Shown here in pieces: positions 25,405-35,232 of a DNA stretch of 64,000 nt. Made by a program: the position numbers and the translations under genes. The DNA is from Fomitopsis serialis (Eukaryota > Basidiomycota > Agaricomycetes > Polyporales > Fomitopsidaceae), in assembly GCF_022376445.1 (NCBI RefSeq), contig NW_025954979.1, positions 248,001-312,000 of the forward strand. The letters run 5' to 3'. Each line of letters starts with the position of its first letter. The first letter of the stretch is position 1. Under the pieces are notes generated by a model. That model was given only the letters and a program-made list of their open reading frames with translations, was not told where the DNA came from and did no database searches.

Positions 25405-28027
25405 CTAGAGCGCAGCATCTTTCGAATGCGCAGCAGCACGGTCGACACCCGCGATTCCCTCTATCAGGCTCGCACCGCTGATAATTCCTGTCGTAGCAAC
25501 CAAGAACTTGCGCCCTGAATACCTCTCAGTAAGCCACTCCAACCGCACCAAAGGAATGACTTACCCTTGTTCTGCCGGCCAACCCACCTCAGCGCAGCGA
25601 TCTCCGTGTATGTGCACCCTCCCAGGAAAAACACGAGCGTGGTCGTAGGTGTGTCCCTTGGCAGGACTGTATACCGTTAGCCTGAAACTCGCACAAAACG
25701 CTGGAATTTCGCTCACTCAGTGACGAGGCCGTCGCACTCGCGCCGTCCAGGCTTCCAGCTCCTTCTGGACGATGTCGACCGTCCCACCCGGTATGCTCGC
25801 TGCTACGTCCTCGAAGCCCTTCCACCACAATGGGGTGCGCTTGGACTTCTGTGACGGCAACCCTTCAGCTTGCTCCCGTCTGACCCGTCTTTCGCCCTCT
25901 TCTCCCTGTCCGCAGCAGGGTTGCTGAGGACGCCGCCCTTCTGCGCGACCACTGGACCAGCCGCACGCTGATGGGTGCGTATCCAGAGTAGACGTAGCTG
26001 ATGTCGTTCTCGAGGTCGTCGACGTTGTCGGGATCCTCGATGAGCAGGCGGAGGGACTTGCGCAGCGCGGCGTAAGGGTACTTGGTCGCTGCGGAAGTGG
26101 CTTGGGCGGAGGGTGGCAGAGGGGTCGGGAGGAGGATGCATAATGGGGGCGCGGATAATGATAGGAGCAGTGGCAGGAGGTTGTACCCGTAGGCCTGCGC
26201 ATCATTTAATGTCAGTGGCTCACTGGGAGGAGCAGCACGTACCTGTAGAATTTCACGCTTCATGTTTTCTAGCGTTTTAGCCTTGATACCGCCGCTGATT
26301 ATGCTGGCGAGGCACAGTAGCCGGACGACGACCTGCATCTCTGCCCCTGTGCTATCAACTCCTCGATAGCGGTCAGTTGCGCAGGGATGTCATACGAGGC
26401 CAGGAGATCTACGCAAGCGGACCAGTCAGCCATGCAGCCTACGCTGTGGATATTGTATAGAACGACTGACTTTGTTGAATCTCGAGCGACTTGTTGAACT
26501 GGTCGTTTCTCGTCAGAGGACCAGCATCTCAGATAGCCCAGTATCTGACAACACTGTCAGAATGACTGAGACATAGGCCCACGATACTCACGAAGTCTCA
26601 GGGACTGATGTTCAGACTGCAGCCACCGAGCTTGTTTACGAAGTCCCGCAATTGCGCAGGCGTCTTGGCTTGGTGCCTAAGCTAGTCCAGGCATAAGCAA
26701 CTATTGTGCACCCCAGGCCATAGTCCTACCTTGTAGTCCTCGTCCAACCGTCGTGCGACCTGATTCAGCTTCCGGCCTACATGGCGAAATTCAAGTCACG
26801 CAGTTCAACGAAGAGCGGGTCGGTCGCTGTGGTGAGATGATGCTTCTTTTGTTTCTCCTTCGCTAGTGTGGACGTTGGATTTGGCGGTGTACTTGATGAA
26901 GCGGCGTTGGGCTGTCCCGGGGTCGCGGTGGGGCCAGGAGGGAGGCTGGGACCTCGACATGCGCTGTATCTACAGTCAGAAGCAGAGCTTGATGACACTG
27001 GAGAGACCACGCACATTCTTGATGCCAAACGACTCGTCGATGAGACCTTCGTACGTCAGCTGTGTGAGCAGGGGCGTGATCATGTCCGCCCCTCTGTCGA
27101 TGATGATCAGGGAGTCGATGGGGCTTTGGGCGGCCTGACTCGTGCTCGGGCTGGACGTCGGTGGATTTCGGTGGAGGAGATTCGCTAATCGCTATGTACT
27201 CGTAAGAGACGTGGTCATGCGGGAGGGCGTTGACGTACCGAGGCATAGTCGCCTTTACCGACTATTCGAGGGAACGGGCCGTACACACGCTGCAGACCAT
27301 CCAGAGCCTGCATGGAGTTGTATATCACCGTCTCGTCGCCGTCCTGTGATACGGACTGAGTGGATTTCGATGGTAAGGGTAGAACGCCAACGTACGACCC
27401 ATAGCTCCTTGAACGCATTGTCGTTCTCCAGCGAGATGACGTCCTCTGCGATGGGTATGAACTGCAGGTTATAGAAAGAAATTGTGATATCTCCCAGGAC
27501 GCCCTCTTCCTCCAGTATCCGGGTGACAAGTGTCGAGGTACGGGGGACCAGGAGCAGCGTATATGTTGCTTCTGGGCTTCCCGGGCATGTCGCTTGAGTT
27601 GCTCTGGGTCCCGAGACATTTCAGCATCCTCGAGGCTTCATACATCAGATCAGCTACCAGCTATGAGCTTGACCCACTTCACGAGCGGACGACACAGGTA
27701 CACGATGTTCGTAGTCGTTGCAGAAAGAGGCCCGGTTCAAGCCAGAACATCTTGTCGACTCCATGGTGCTGGCAACGCAAGGATGAGCACCTCGCATCCC
27801 GTACAAGGTACAGACCGCATACCTTAAGCAAAGATACCTCAGTCACCAAGCTGAGAGGCCCGGCCAAGGTGGGGTCCAGCACGAGAGTCTTCGCGCCATT
27901 CACAGAGTTCAGTGCATCTACCAACCCTTCCGCGCTTGCTCCTTCAGGGAGAAACGTCCAGGAGATTCTCCGCCTCGCTAATCTGCTGTGAGGAGTCGCC
28001 GGACGTCGATGCGGTGAGTGTAGCCAT
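25405..28027 (-). CDS. VPS33: VPS33: Sec1/Munc18 subunit of HOPS/CORVET
   Basis: SM-family protein that templates SNARE assembly for fusion at the vacuole and endosome. ATG at 28027 gives [20 protein letters not shown]. Conserved parts follow: [165 protein letters not shown] and [19 protein letters not shown]. The end is [20 protein letters not shown], stop at 25405-25407. At least eight short introns and several frame breaks are present, including one right after the start region (about 27945). It diverges from SF3B5 across 129 bases. Confidence 0.9.
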
Positions 28028-28156
28028 GGGGTGCGGGGGATGCGCGCGTGGACGGTCACCGCGCTGCCGCAGGGTCGCGCCACCGACCCGACGCGTCCGT
28101 GGACGCGATCGCATGGGCGCTCGCCGACGGCGCCAAAGCATCGTTCTGCTCTTGCC
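28028..28156. promoter_or_regulatory. 129-base shared promoter, VPS33 / SF3B5
   Basis: The whole space between two divergent ATG codons. It is GC-rich with one ACGCGT hexamer at 28091-28096, almost at its midpoint. A bidirectional promoter is inferred from spacing alone. Confidence 0.6.
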
Positions 28157-28694
28157 ATGGTATGTCATCTCAGTCTTACTGAGGCTGGGAATTTAGCTCG
28201 CTCACCCATAGTTGACAGTCGTCTGAGCTTAGGTACACCGCAAACACTCAACTTGAGCACTGTGAGTACTTCACAAGCCCTCTTCTGCTGGACAGGCACC
28301 CTGACAAGGCCGTTACATACAGTGCACGCTCGCTACACCGGCACAGGTACGAACCTACTCAGATATTCGGTCATTCTTTCTTACGCAGCACTCTATCTCA
28401 GGCCATGCCGATCTGACGAAATAGTACGTCTTTGTCCACTGAGTGTCCGTGCGTGCGTTCTCACCTATCCGCAGCGAATGGCTCACGCACCAGCACCGGG
28501 ACACCCTCTCCTCCATTGTGGGGCACCCGCCGCTTGCCTCGTACCTTGCCATCGCTGATGGAGAGCGGTGGACGGGTGAAGTTCGAGATGACGAGGTGCG
28601 TTCTGGGTGCGTTGGATAGCTGGGAAACACGTTGACCAGCTTTGTGTAGCGCATGCTGCAGCCTTGCGGCCCGCCTCCAGCAAAGGATGACTGA
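28157..28694 (+). CDS. SF3B5: SF3B5 (SF3b10/Ysf3): U2 snRNP SF3b subunit
   Basis: Small subunit of the SF3b complex, which holds the branch-site helix in the spliceosome. Exons: 28157-28159 (ATG only), 28219-28261, 28323-28346, 28402-28423, 28475-28595 and 28650-28694. All five introns are GT-AG. The product is 85 residues, close to the 86 of human SF3B5. It reads MSSELRYTANTQLEHL, HARYTGTGHADLTKYEWLTH, QHRDTLSSIVGHPPLASYLA and MLQPCGPPPAKDD. All of these match the family (QLEHL, YTGTGHAD, TKYEWL, HRD, MLQPCGPP). The segment RWTGEVRDD before the last intron looks like a local, compensated frameshift of a family-like SGGRVKFEM, so a few bases there are suspect. No single long open frame reveals this gene. 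Confidence 0.9.
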
Positions 28695-29557
28695 AAGCGA
28701 TGCTGCGCACTGTTCAGCGCGTGACATGACCTTCACGCTCGAACTGCGCACGGTTGCTGAAGCTAGCGGGGACCCTGGTACAGGTGGCTATAGTATGTGA
28801 GAGCGACTCCGTTGACGTACAATTCTAGTTCTGGCACATATCCATTCTAGAGCACGAAGTGACGCCTCAATGCTATCCAACGCACTTGCTATAATTCTCC
28901 CATTGGCTGTGCCAGCCAGTCGTGGACCCCTTTACCAACTTCCAAATCAGGAAAAGCCTTCGTGCTACCATCGGGCGCCAAATCGAAGCACTGGGTATTA
29001 TCCTTGCTTTGACAATGATGCGGCGTGGCCTTGCCCATTTGACTCTTGACAGCTGGCACTGCGGCCCGTCTTGGCGGTGTGCTCTTGGAGACCAGAGGTC
29101 CCCCACTTGCGGTGCCACAACGACTGCTGCCACATATGGATGGCGCCGCAGCGGCAAGCCCGTTAGTCGGGACGCTTTGTCTGGCTTATGAAGGCTAAGT
29201 ACTCAACGCGCTTTGACCCTGACGTCCTGGTGGCGCAGTCTCTCTATATTAAGCTGATCTCGTGGCCACACAGTATCCTTTTGCCCCGCGCTCTTTGTTC
29301 CTAACACAAAGCACACCCGAAGTGAATATTCCTCGGTTCGCATTCGTGGCCTTGCTTTGGCTAAGATTAAAGCGCCTATCGACATCATCCAAGCGAAGAG
29401 TCCTCTGTTCCTATATCTACGGCCACTGCTAGGAGACGGCTCTCTTTCGATCCCACCCCGTCAGATTGCGCTGGTGACCTCAAACGCAGACGTCCGCCGC
29501 GCAGTGCCTACTGGCTATTGTCTCACTGTGGCGACCCTCTACGGTCTTTTCCCTGCT
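28695..29557. other. Intergenic, SF3B5 to methyltransferase
   Basis: SF3B5 3' flank and methyltransferase promoter. Minus-strand open frames (28873-29157) lack family features. The frame continues open upstream of the methyltransferase ATG but without protein-like composition. Confidence 0.5.
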
Positions 29558-31521
29558 ATGCATTTCAACATGGAGTTCGCACGTACGATGTCGACTCCCG
29601 ACATCTTCAATCGACCTCTGCCCCCGCTGCCTCCCTCGATATCGCCGCGTCCTGCAAGCGGGCGCTCGCATACAGACAGTCTCTTGACGCGCACAAACAG
29701 CGTCAACTCCGAAGACACCCTGTGGACGGCACCTTCGAACGGCAGCGGCAGCCCTACACAATTCAAGAAGAATCGGCTATGGGGCCGCCACAACTCCTTC
29801 ACCTTCGGACGGAAGAGCAATCGCCCCAGCCGGCGTTCCTCGCTGACGGATGATACGGCCACGTTGGTCTCATTTGGTGAGGTCGAGAGTCTGTGCGACG
29901 ACTCGTCTGCGGAGAACGCTGCTAGTGAGACGTCCTCGGTGATATCGGAACAAGATCACAGGCGTTTCCGGATCTCAACAGGACGGTCGAGCGGTATGGC
30001 ATGCCTCATCATCCGTTCAGCATCGAAGAGGTGCCCTATATGCAGTCGTACTCCCCAACTGCACTCGATAGGTAAGTGCTCGTCTTGCCGACAGTGATCC
30101 TTGTCTGACACGAGCGACTTACAGCGACTACCATACGTTTGAACTTCTGCGGCGACTCAATCCGAACATCAATTCACCGACCTTCCACGACTACGGCAGG
30201 AGACCGCCTAAGAATGTGCTTGACCTTGGATGTGGCGAGGGCCACTGGGTCCTGCACGCCGCACGGACATGGAGGTCGGCAGGCACGCATGTGACAGGGC
30301 TCGACCTCATCGACTTGTACAACAACGACCATGGGCGCGTCTCAAGCACGCGTGAAGGAGAGGCGCCACCAAGAAACGTCACCTTCGTGCGCGGGAATAT
30401 GTGCGTCGTTCACTTCCGTATTTCTGCTGGTTGCTGACAGTGGCCGCTATAGCCTCAAACACCGTCTGCCCTTCTCAGATGGTAGTTTCGATCTCGTCCG
30501 GATGGCGAATCTCACGCTCGTCATCCCCTACTTGGATTGGGACTTCGTGTTCTTCGAGATCAAACGCGTCCTCTGTCTGGCGGGCGACTCGAACTTGTTG
30601 ACGACCAGCTGTTCTTCCCGCGGATCCCCTCGATCTTAGAAATGCGCGGCTATCAGGTCCCTAGTCCTATCAACCCTGACTTCTCCCCAAACCTCTGGCA
30701 AGAGCTCTTGAGCGCTCGCCACGACGCCCAATCCATCCAAAGGCTCTTGGGTTCCTCCCCGCCCAAGCGACCTCAGTCGCCAGGCAAAGGCACAAGCGGT
30801 CCCAGTCTGATGTCGAGTACGACTCCAGTGCGCAGGCAGCGCAGGAGCTGGAGAAGATCTTCAAGAGCATGCTCGTAGACAAGTATGAATACGCGCCGGA
30901 GACACACCAGTACTTGACACACGCGCTGGAGCACTTCTTTGGTCGCGGCCAGGCGCGGATGGCCCATGAGTTCCGCCTCGGAGTACCCTCGCGCGAATTC
31001 GTGGATGGCGGCGACGTTCGGGAGAGCACCAAGCGGCCCGTCAGGCGACCGAGGCACAGCGACGGCGATGTGCAGATACCGACGAGCCCGCGAGACTGCG
31101 GTCTTTCGACTCGACATCGACATCAAAAGCGCTGAGAGTGCTTGTTGGAGATGGAGAATCCTCGAAGCCGCCGAAGGCTCCCCAACCGTACCAACCGCCT
31201 GGGCTCATCTTACTCCCGACTTCTTTGAACAAGCTCCTTCCGTTCTCTCCTACGGAGCTAGAGATGCATGCGTGCAAGAACATGCATACCTTGCTCTCCT
31301 GCAAGAATGCCTTGACGACCTACTGATGGAGCAGACGGCGAAGATGGCGTGCCCTTGTTTTCGGAGGATGAGGTCAATGACTACTTCTTCGAATATGACC
31401 AGTGAGTACTCCGTGCCCTCGTCAGTATCGACCAATCTCTGATGATCATGCAGATTCAGACGGAAGCGGTTCAACTGGCCCATGGACTACCCTGGCTTGC
31501 GAATGGAGAAGAGAAGTTGAA
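29558..31521 (+). CDS. SAM-dependent methyltransferase, basidiomycete type
   Basis: Two in-frame ATGs (29558, 29570) precede a disordered Ser/Pro-rich N-terminus (FNRPLPPLPPSISPRP), then EVPYMQSYSPTALD. The class I methyltransferase fold follows: HTFELLRRLNPNINSPTFHD, motif I VLDLGCGEGHWVLHAA, GLDLIDLY, NLKHRLPFSDGSFDLVRMAN and FEIKRVLCLAGRLELVDDQL. The C-terminal part includes ETHQYLTHALEHFFG and TADGEDG-like acidic sequence, and ends FRRKRFNWPMDYPGLRMEKR before TGA at 31519-31521. Introns lie near 30072-30123, 30402-30453 and 31402-31454. Frame breaks occur near 29990, 30590, 30870 and 31130. The substrate is not deducible; such proteins are common in Agaricomycetes and mostly unassigned. 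Confidence 0.8.
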
Positions 31522-32140
31522 ACGTCGCCCCTCACTCCGCTACTGCGACTCGGCTCAAGCTCGCCCTCATTTCAAGGGCGGGATCGCTCGTCATCCAACC
31601 CCATCAGCCCTCGCAAACTGAAGACCAAGACAGAGAGGGCAATAGAAGTGCGCGTGATCAGAGTCTACAATGTGGTCAACCTATAGAAGTTCGTCTGCGA
31701 TGTTTTTTGCACGATTCCCCCTTTCCTGCTCGTTATTAGTCTAATTATCGCCGATATTGTGCGATTCTACGCTCCTTCAAGTTCCTATCGTTGGTCTTGC
31801 ACGACCTCCATGCACACTCGCTAGATCTCTCGCAGTTATCACATAGACGCACTCTGTACCATAGCATACACTTGTTGTAGTTCTACGCATTATTTGACGA
31901 ATATCCTTACTGCTTGCCCTCGCTGGAGGACGTCTTGACGGGAAGCTGCTGGTAAGTTCGAGTCCGAAGAAGTCGGGGTAGAGACGCGTCAGCGATTGGT
32001 CAGCGAAGAACTGACGCGTCGTGCTCGTGACCGCGCTTCATATAAACGCGTCGCGAGGCTGTCACGGTCGTGTGTTAGCTCGCTCAGGCTGCCAGTGCGG
32101 TCCTACATCACCTCTGCTCAATCCTACTGCGTCTCTGGTC
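31522..32140. other. Intergenic with WSS1 promoter
   Basis: 3' flank of the methyltransferase and promoter of WSS1. The 31984-32051 part has three ACGCGT hexamers and a TATAAA. A protein-like minus-strand stretch at 31909-32035 is discussed under findings. Confidence 0.5.
31984..32051 (+). promoter_or_regulatory. Triple MluI-box (ACGCGT) and TATA element upstream of WSS1
   Basis: ACGCGT at 31984-31989, 32014-32019 and 32046-32051, and TATAAA at 32041-32046, all 90 to 157 bases before the ATG. ACGCGT is the core of the MBF binding site that drives G1/S repair and replication genes in fungi. The role here is inferred. Confidence 0.5.
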
Positions 32141-33624
32141 ATGTCTAATACGATGAATACCTTTGTCCAATCATTCACACATCTCAAGGATAGGCAAAGG
32201 CAGATCAGGCTTTGCCGATGCTCCAGCGCATCGCGTCCCTCGTGAAGCCGATTATGCGCAAGCACGGCTGGGTGCTGCCCGTGCTCTCCGAGTTCTTTCC
32301 AGAAAGCCCCAATCTAGTAGGTACGCCGAATCTACCTTGCTGCTGGTCCTGAGATGGCTGACACGATGCATGTATCAAGGTCTCAGTACGTCCCAACTGT
32401 GCTCAGCGTCATCAGGACCCTGACTTCTGAACCAGATATCAACGGAGGACAAAAGATTCTCTTGAGATTGCGTCCGGCACATGCACCCGATACCTTCTAT
32501 GACGAGGAGGACATCGTCCACACTATGCTGCACGAGGTAACCTGCGTATCTACCACCCGTGACATCACTATGCTCATCCAGTCCTCACGAAAAGCTCACG
32601 CATAACGTACACGGACCTCATGACGAGAAATTCTACAAGTTTCTTGCGGGCCTAGAAGAAGAGTATGCCGTGCTCAAACGGTCGGGGTACGCGGGTGAAG
32701 GGTTCTTCACAAAGGGCCAACGACTTGGTACCAATGTCTCGCACAATCTGCCGCCTCATCTCGCGCGCCAGCGAGCCCTCGACGCGGCGGAGAAGCGGCG
32801 ACAAATCAACGCCGTTCTAGGCGGAGGGGGAAAGTTGGGCGGCGCAAGAGGTACCGTGAACAAGTCTCCCCGCGAGTTGGCTGCAGAGGTATGTTCACAT
32901 CTGACGGTTTGTCATGATGTGTGTATTGACAGCGGTGTAGGCAGCAGAGAGACGCATGCGTGACGAGAAAGCCTGCGCCTCTGGTGCCGTCGCACAAATG
33001 GAAGCGGAGAAGGCCGCGAAAGAGAGCGTGGTCAATAGGGTGATTGACCTCACAGTAGAATCAGACTCGGACACAGACTCGGACGTCGAGGTTGTGGATG
33101 GACCTCAACCTGTTGCGGGACCATCTAAGGCATCCAATCCGATCAACGAAGCAAGGAATGCGACGAAGCGGCCGTTGGACAAGACGTCATCTGCGAACTT
33201 GAAGCGCAGCAGAACCACGCAAGTCGCGTCTTCAGCGGCCTCCACGTCCGCTCTTGCCGCCAAGATCGTACCTACGGAATGGTCTTGCCCACAATGCACG
33301 CTGGTGAACGAGGCACATTTGCCCCATTGCGCGGCATGCGACTTTGCCAGTCCGGCCGATGCAGATCGTCCTCGCCAAACTGACGGCGTCCCTGGTGCCC
33401 TGCACTCTGTCGGTGAATGGGCCTGTCCACAATGCACGCTCATGAACAAAGCAGAACTCCCCCGCTGCCTGGCTTGTGACGGCCCTCGTCCCACTAACAA
33501 CCGTTCGGTGAAGCGGGTTCAGCCTGAGACCGAGGGATGGACGTGCACTTTGTGTGGCGAGGCGGGCATGCGGAATGATTTCTGGAGTTGTAGCTTCTGT
33601 GGGAGTATCAAAACTCAAAGTTAG
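32141..33624 (+). CDS. WSS1/SPRTN-type DNA-protein crosslink protease (WLM domain)
   Basis: Metalloprotease that digests proteins crosslinked to DNA, guided by SUMO. ATG at 32141 gives MSNTMNTFVQSFTHLKD. The WLM domain runs HGWVLPVLSEFFPESPNLVG, INGGQKILLRLRPAHAPDTF, EDIVHTMLHELTHNVHGPHD and FYKFLAGLEEEYAVLKRSGY. The zinc motif HELTHNVHGPH fits HExxHxxxxxH and is split by an intron (32537-32594) between HE and LTH. A SUMO-interacting motif VIDLT with an acidic tail follows (about 33041-33100). Two RanBP2-type zinc fingers (WSCPQCTLVNEAHLPHCAAC and WACPQCTLMNKAELPRCLAC) and a divergent third (WTCTLCGEAGMRNDFWSCSF) finish the protein, stop at 33622-33624. A 6-base exon lies at 32380-32385. Confidence 0.92.
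32380..32385 (+). other. 6-base microexon in WSS1
   Basis: GTCTCA between CAAG (32376-32379) and GTACGT (32386). Flanking introns 32321-32379 and 32386-32435 both contain CTGAC branch-like sites. It completes NLVGLNINGGQKI, the conserved start of the WLM core. Confidence 0.8.
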
Positions 33625-33676
33625 ACTCTGCATTTCTCTCAGATATATTACATCTGTGCTGTGCTGTTTTGCCGGG

Positions 33677-35098
33677 CTATGGTACATTCGGTGTCTCACT
33701 AGTACTATACTGTAGTTGATATAATCTGACCTCTTGGTCTTCATTTGAATGCACCCCTAGTAACCTTTGCTCGTCCATTTCAGTTGAGATGTCTAGCAAC
33801 TGGAGCGAGCGTTCTAGATGTACAGAGTAAATAACAGACACAGATGGAGCACGAGAGGTCAAGTACGTACCAGCCGCACCCACAAATTGCGAGTGTGTCT
33901 TCTCGTTTCTGACGGTGAGCGCAATGTATGCTATGATATCTCTGCCCATCGACTTGCCGATACTCATGACCAGCGACAGGGTGTCGACTAGAGCAGGGAT
34001 GATCCCAGGATCAAACACCTAATTGTGGGAAGTTCACTATATGCGTCGTCATATTCCTTGGACTCACTATGTCTGCCCCGATGATGACGTCCGCATCGAT
34101 CCTGCGAATTAGTGCCTCGAGCGACGGTCGCGCGACAGGGTCAGCTGCATCCGTCCAGTCCATCCGTATGTAGTGTACATTCGGATGAACGGACGATATG
34201 TCTATAATCACTATGTAAGGCAGGTCACGTTGATGAAGTGAAAGACATACTGCATGGTAGCTGTATGTTGTTTGGCAGCGCTTCAGAACGGCCGAGTCAC
34301 GTCTGTCAACCGAAGCGCGGAGCGGTCGTGAACATCTTTTGTAGTAGCACTTGACTGCTGCTGGAGCGTTGCTACGACGATCCCAAGAAAGCCTGCGCCG
34401 CACCCGAGTTCGAGTACGTGTTGGCCTTGAACCAGCTCTGCAAAGAGGTTGGCCGTTACGTGGGATTGTAAATGCGACAGCAGGCTTGCCTGGATGTAGG
34501 ATCAAGAACTCTGCCAATGTGATGCTAGCCGTCCAAGTTGTCAGTCCTGTGGTCCCCCTCTCGATGAGAGTACGAGACTCTAGGAGAGTTGCACTGGCAA
34601 CTCCGGGAAATATGGAAGCGCGCGGCGCGCGGGACTCTTCCACAAATACGTGACATAGCTCTCCGAAGGTGGCTGAGTCCCTGACATCCGCTGCTGATTT
34701 CAAGACAGCAGTTCAATCAGCTAGGGAAGACGCACGATGAAGAGCTTTGAATCAAGTCGACTAGGTGGTTGTATAGGCGGTCGTCGATCTCAGCGTCCTG
34801 CAGGAACAAACGTTAGCTCACAGTGCTAGATGACTGGGTCAAGCTCACCTGCCCATCCAACAGTGCGTCCAATTTCCGATGGCCCATTTCCAGAAAAGGG
34901 CTTGATATCGTTTGAGGGTGGGTAAGCTTGGAAGTGCGGGCTGAGCAGCAAGCGATTGAGGAAGAAGTCATGGGCTTCTTCGAAGTGGATTCCGGGGAGA
35001 GTTGACAATAGTCGCAGAGGCGAGAGGGATGCATATCCCCGCACACAGAAAAGAGGGGATCCGTGAGGTCCAAGTGCTCCCCGGGCATTGAGTATCAT
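33677..35098 (-). CDS. EEF2KMT/FAM86-type protein-lysine methyltransferase
   Basis: Methyltransferase family that trimethylates a lysine of elongation factor 2 (yeast Efm3). The N-terminal FAM86-like region reads SPLFCVRGYASLSPLRLLST and FEEAHDFFLNRLLLSPHFQA with YPPS. The catalytic part has TGLTTWTASITLAEFLILHP, motif I HVLELGCGAGFLGIVVATLQ, LTDV, VHYIRMDWTDAADP, the post-motif DADVIIGADI and, after an intron (34020-34066), VFDPGIIPALVDTLSLV. The stop is at 33677-33679. The ATG at 35098 (MILNARGALGPHG) is my choice; the same frame stays open further upstream, so the start is uncertain. Frame breaks occur in several exons. Confidence 0.85.
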
Positions 35099-35232
35099 AA
35101 GCGATCGCTCAACGTTTGTTGCATTGAGCTTGGACGCGACGGTGGCGGCAGGTGCGCGCGTGCGTGCTTGCCCTGAAGCTGCACGTGCCCAGTAGCAGAC
35201 CCACCTCTGGATTTTTCTGCCAGCGCTGGCCA
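35099..35232. promoter_or_regulatory. Short shared promoter, EEF2KMT / BOT1
   Basis: 134 bases between the proposed divergent starts, rich in GCGC and GTGC dinucleotide runs. Bidirectional use is inferred from spacing and depends on the EEF2KMT start being right. Confidence 0.45.

Noticed and set aside
28031..28558. Long plus-strand open frame across the VPS33/SF3B5 promoter
   Set aside because: It reads through four SF3B5 introns in the wrong frame; the spliced SF3B5 explains the region.
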